From Corydoras sp. C115 (Eukaryota; Chordata; Actinopteri; Siluriformes; Callichthyidae), in NCBI GenBank assembly GCA_019802505.1, contig JAFMOC010000024.1, positions 1,309,501 through 1,373,500 of the forward strand: a stretch of DNA of 64,000 nucleotides. Reading direction: 5' to 3'. The notes below the pieces were generated by a model. It made no database searches, had not been told where the DNA came from, and was given only the letters and a program-made list of their open reading frames with translations. Shown one piece after another: positions 62,050 through 64,000 of the stretch (positions are counted from its first letter, which is position 1; each line of letters begins with the position of its first letter). The translations under genes were made by a program, and so were the position numbers.

Positions 62050-62560
62050 AACAGAAAAAGTCCTGACGCAGTCTCCAAGTTGGCAGCAGTGCGCACCGCA
62101 TCAGTGTTACTGCAGAACTGACAATAAACCACCACCCAAATTTACATATACGATTAGTCATTTAACAGACGCTTTTATCCAAAGTGAGCTACAAATATCC
62201 CAGCTTGGTTAGGGTAGAACACAGGGTTGGAAGGCACCCCTGGAGCAATGAGAGTTAAGGGCCTTGCTCAAGGACCTACATTGGTAACTTGGACGAGGGA
62301 TTTGATCCCCCAACCTTCTAAAAGATATCAATCTGATGGTTGAAGGTTGTTTTGGATGAAAGCATCTGCTAAATGACCAATTGTAAATTTAATGTAATGT
62401 AATGTATATGAAACAGAGAACCATTAGGGGACTAACAAAAAAAAGAAAACAGATGTACTACAGTCTTTAATTATGAAACTACAAAGTCCATCTATATGCT
62501 AAGTGCAAAAATATACAATGGAAAAAGAAGGGGACATGTCCAAACCTGTCCACAGTATAA
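62050..62560. repeat. MITE of the 14129 family split by another repeat
   Basis: The left half has 'gcaccgcatcagtgttactg'. The right half has 'gaaacagagaaccattaggg' and 'actacaaagtccatctatat'. Between them (about 62138-62400) sits a 'gacgcttttatccaaag...cttgctcaaggacc' repeat, a younger insertion. Confidence 0.6.
62138..62400. repeat. dispersed repeat, same family as 53620
   Basis: It reads tcatttaacagacgctttta, ggagcaatgagagttaaggg and ccttgctcaaggacctacat. It is inserted in a MITE. Confidence 0.65.
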
Positions 62561-63543
62561 GGTGGACATTATGCTTTTATTTATAAAACAGGCAGTTCCC
62601 TTCCAAAACTTGACTGGCTGAGCTGTCTCTGACACGCACGCATGCATCACGCACACAGGCCCTCGCTTACTTCCTTTTTCATTATTTTTCTTTTCATTCA
62701 TGTTTTTATATTAAATCTAAAATGAATTATTTATTTTTGTGAACCATTGGAATTTAGCTCAAATGAAAAAAAAAAAAGAAAAATTGCACTCAAAAGACAC
62801 ACTGATATCATTTCATATAAATACATGTGTTTAATATATTATGTTTGATGACTATTTATAAAAGCAATAAACCAACAAAGTAGTGGTTTTGTGTGCACTG
62901 CACTCTAAGGCACCATGTGCCAAAGACCACCAGTGCAGTTAGATATAATTACAGGAACACACAAGCTCACCTGACTTATTATTTTAACAAGCTGTTCTTA
63001 TTTTATTCATTCATTTTTTTTTTGTAGTGAGTAAAAGTGTGTGTATTATTACAAGCTCTATACTTCAAAAGAGATAAGCAGTTAGAAAACCTCAAAAAGA
63101 GCAAGAAACCAAAGAATGAGGAGGGAGAGGGTAAAACTAAAAACGACAAACAGCTTTTAGGAGTTCCTGTTTCCATAGTTACTAGCGGGTAAATGAAACC
63201 GTGTTCGTGTACCTTGGTGGGACAGCCAGAGGCAAAGAGATAGAAGACAGATCTGTGTGCCTTTTAAGTCATAAAACATGTGCAACCACATATCACAGTG
63301 GATTTGTAGTACATGGTAAACTATGTTGTCGTTTGCATTGCACTTGTACATGTGGTTGACTGCAAACAAATTTAATCTCAACAAGTCAGAAGATCTTAAG
63401 AAAGTGTAACAAATCAAAATGTTTTTGACATGAATTTATTTCTAAGTAACATCAACAATTAATTTTTTAGAAACCCTTTTTTTTAAAGAAATCTTAAGTT
63501 AAATTTACTCATTGTATTGGCAAAAACATTAATTAATTTATTA

Positions 63544-63686
63544 TTTCATTCATTATCTTCTACTTAATCCTTCACTGTGTGTGTGTGTGTGGGGGGGGGG
63601 TCCCCATGCCATCCAGGGGAAGAGTGTAACGGGCGCTGTGCAGTTACACCCAGAACAGTGTGTTAATCCATCACTGGGCACACACA

Positions 63687-63720
<34 letters not shown>

Positions 63721-63916
63721 ATCTATATGGGGTGATATAGAGCATTGAATTTACTTTAAATCCATGTTTTTGGACTGTGGGAGGAACCCAAAGAACCCGG
63801 AGTAAACCCACATGAACAGGGAGAAAACGTGTAAACTCCACCCAAATTGGGATTCGAACTTGGATCCCCAGCACTAAAAGGTGAACGTGCTAACCACTAA
63901 TCCAACGTGCCGCTCT
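63544..63916 (-). mobile_element. V-SINE, reverse, with embedded microsatellites
   Basis: Tail cattcattatcttctactta, then (GT)n(G)n at 63577-63600 and (CT)n(CA)n at 63687-63720. Core ttttggactgtgggaggaac, and head attcgaacttggatccccag to tccaacgtgccgc. It lies in the src intron. Confidence 0.85.
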
Positions 63917-64000
63917 GGCAGATAATTTTACTTGATTTATGAAAATTAATTATTGATTTGTGTTTTTTTTTTTTTTTTTTTTGGACATGCGTCATGGCAA

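Larger units (their letters stand above)
59115..64000 (-). other. src intron upstream of the mid-SH3 exon
   Basis: I searched the minus strand for the ALYDYES..DLSFKKGE half of SH3 and did not find it, so the intron exceeds 4.9 kb. It holds a LINE tail, a hAT MITE, two MITE-like repeats, the 62138 repeat and a V-SINE. Confidence 0.7.

Overview
This window is AT-rich vertebrate DNA, almost certainly from a teleost fish. Its two genes are split into short exons with GT/AG introns. The spaces between exons are filled with fish-type repeats: tRNA-headed V-SINEs, a Tc1 element with long inverted repeats, hAT elements, MITEs and a LINE 3' end. No bacterial, viral or organellar genes were seen. The species cannot be fixed from sequence alone.

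The left part (about 1-24.5 kb) carries mical1 on the minus strand. It is entered at its ATG (24475) and read leftwards through 17 coding exons. These encode the FAD monooxygenase domain, the calponin-homology (CH) domain, a charged linker, the LIM domain and a long low-complexity linker. The C-terminal bMERB domain lies off the left edge. Every reconstructed exon junction keeps the reading frame. MICAL1 proteins oxidise methionines of F-actin, which drives filament disassembly.

The middle (about 24.5-52 kb) has no recognisable host protein gene. It holds many V-SINEs, several with clear target-site duplications. It also holds a 1.6-kb Tc1-like transposon with a broken transposase (37602-39200), a duplicated block (33.4/35.7 kb), and a tandem array with a roughly 530-bp higher-order period (42.0-44.5 kb) that has an inverted copy at 41.1 kb. 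The array ends directly against a CpG-dense patch (44.5-44.85 kb) that looks like a leftward promoter and first exon, possibly a distal mical1 promoter.

The right part (52.0-59.1 kb) carries the last nine coding exons of a src tyrosine kinase gene, also on the minus strand: the second half of SH3, all of SH2, the kinase domain and the regulatory tail. The 419 residues present match the length of chicken Src from residue 115 to the end, so Src numbering can be applied directly. Upstream src exons lie beyond position 64000, and 59.1-64 kb is intron filled with repeats.

Both proteins act on the actin and adhesion machinery, but the sequence shows no shared regulation. I found no previously undescribed multi-gene system. 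The most unusual items are the tandem array joined to the CpG patch, a near-perfect 36-bp hairpin in a mical1 intron, a 26-nt pure-C tract serving as a src 3' splice-site tract, and a tail-less SINE with intact target-site duplications.
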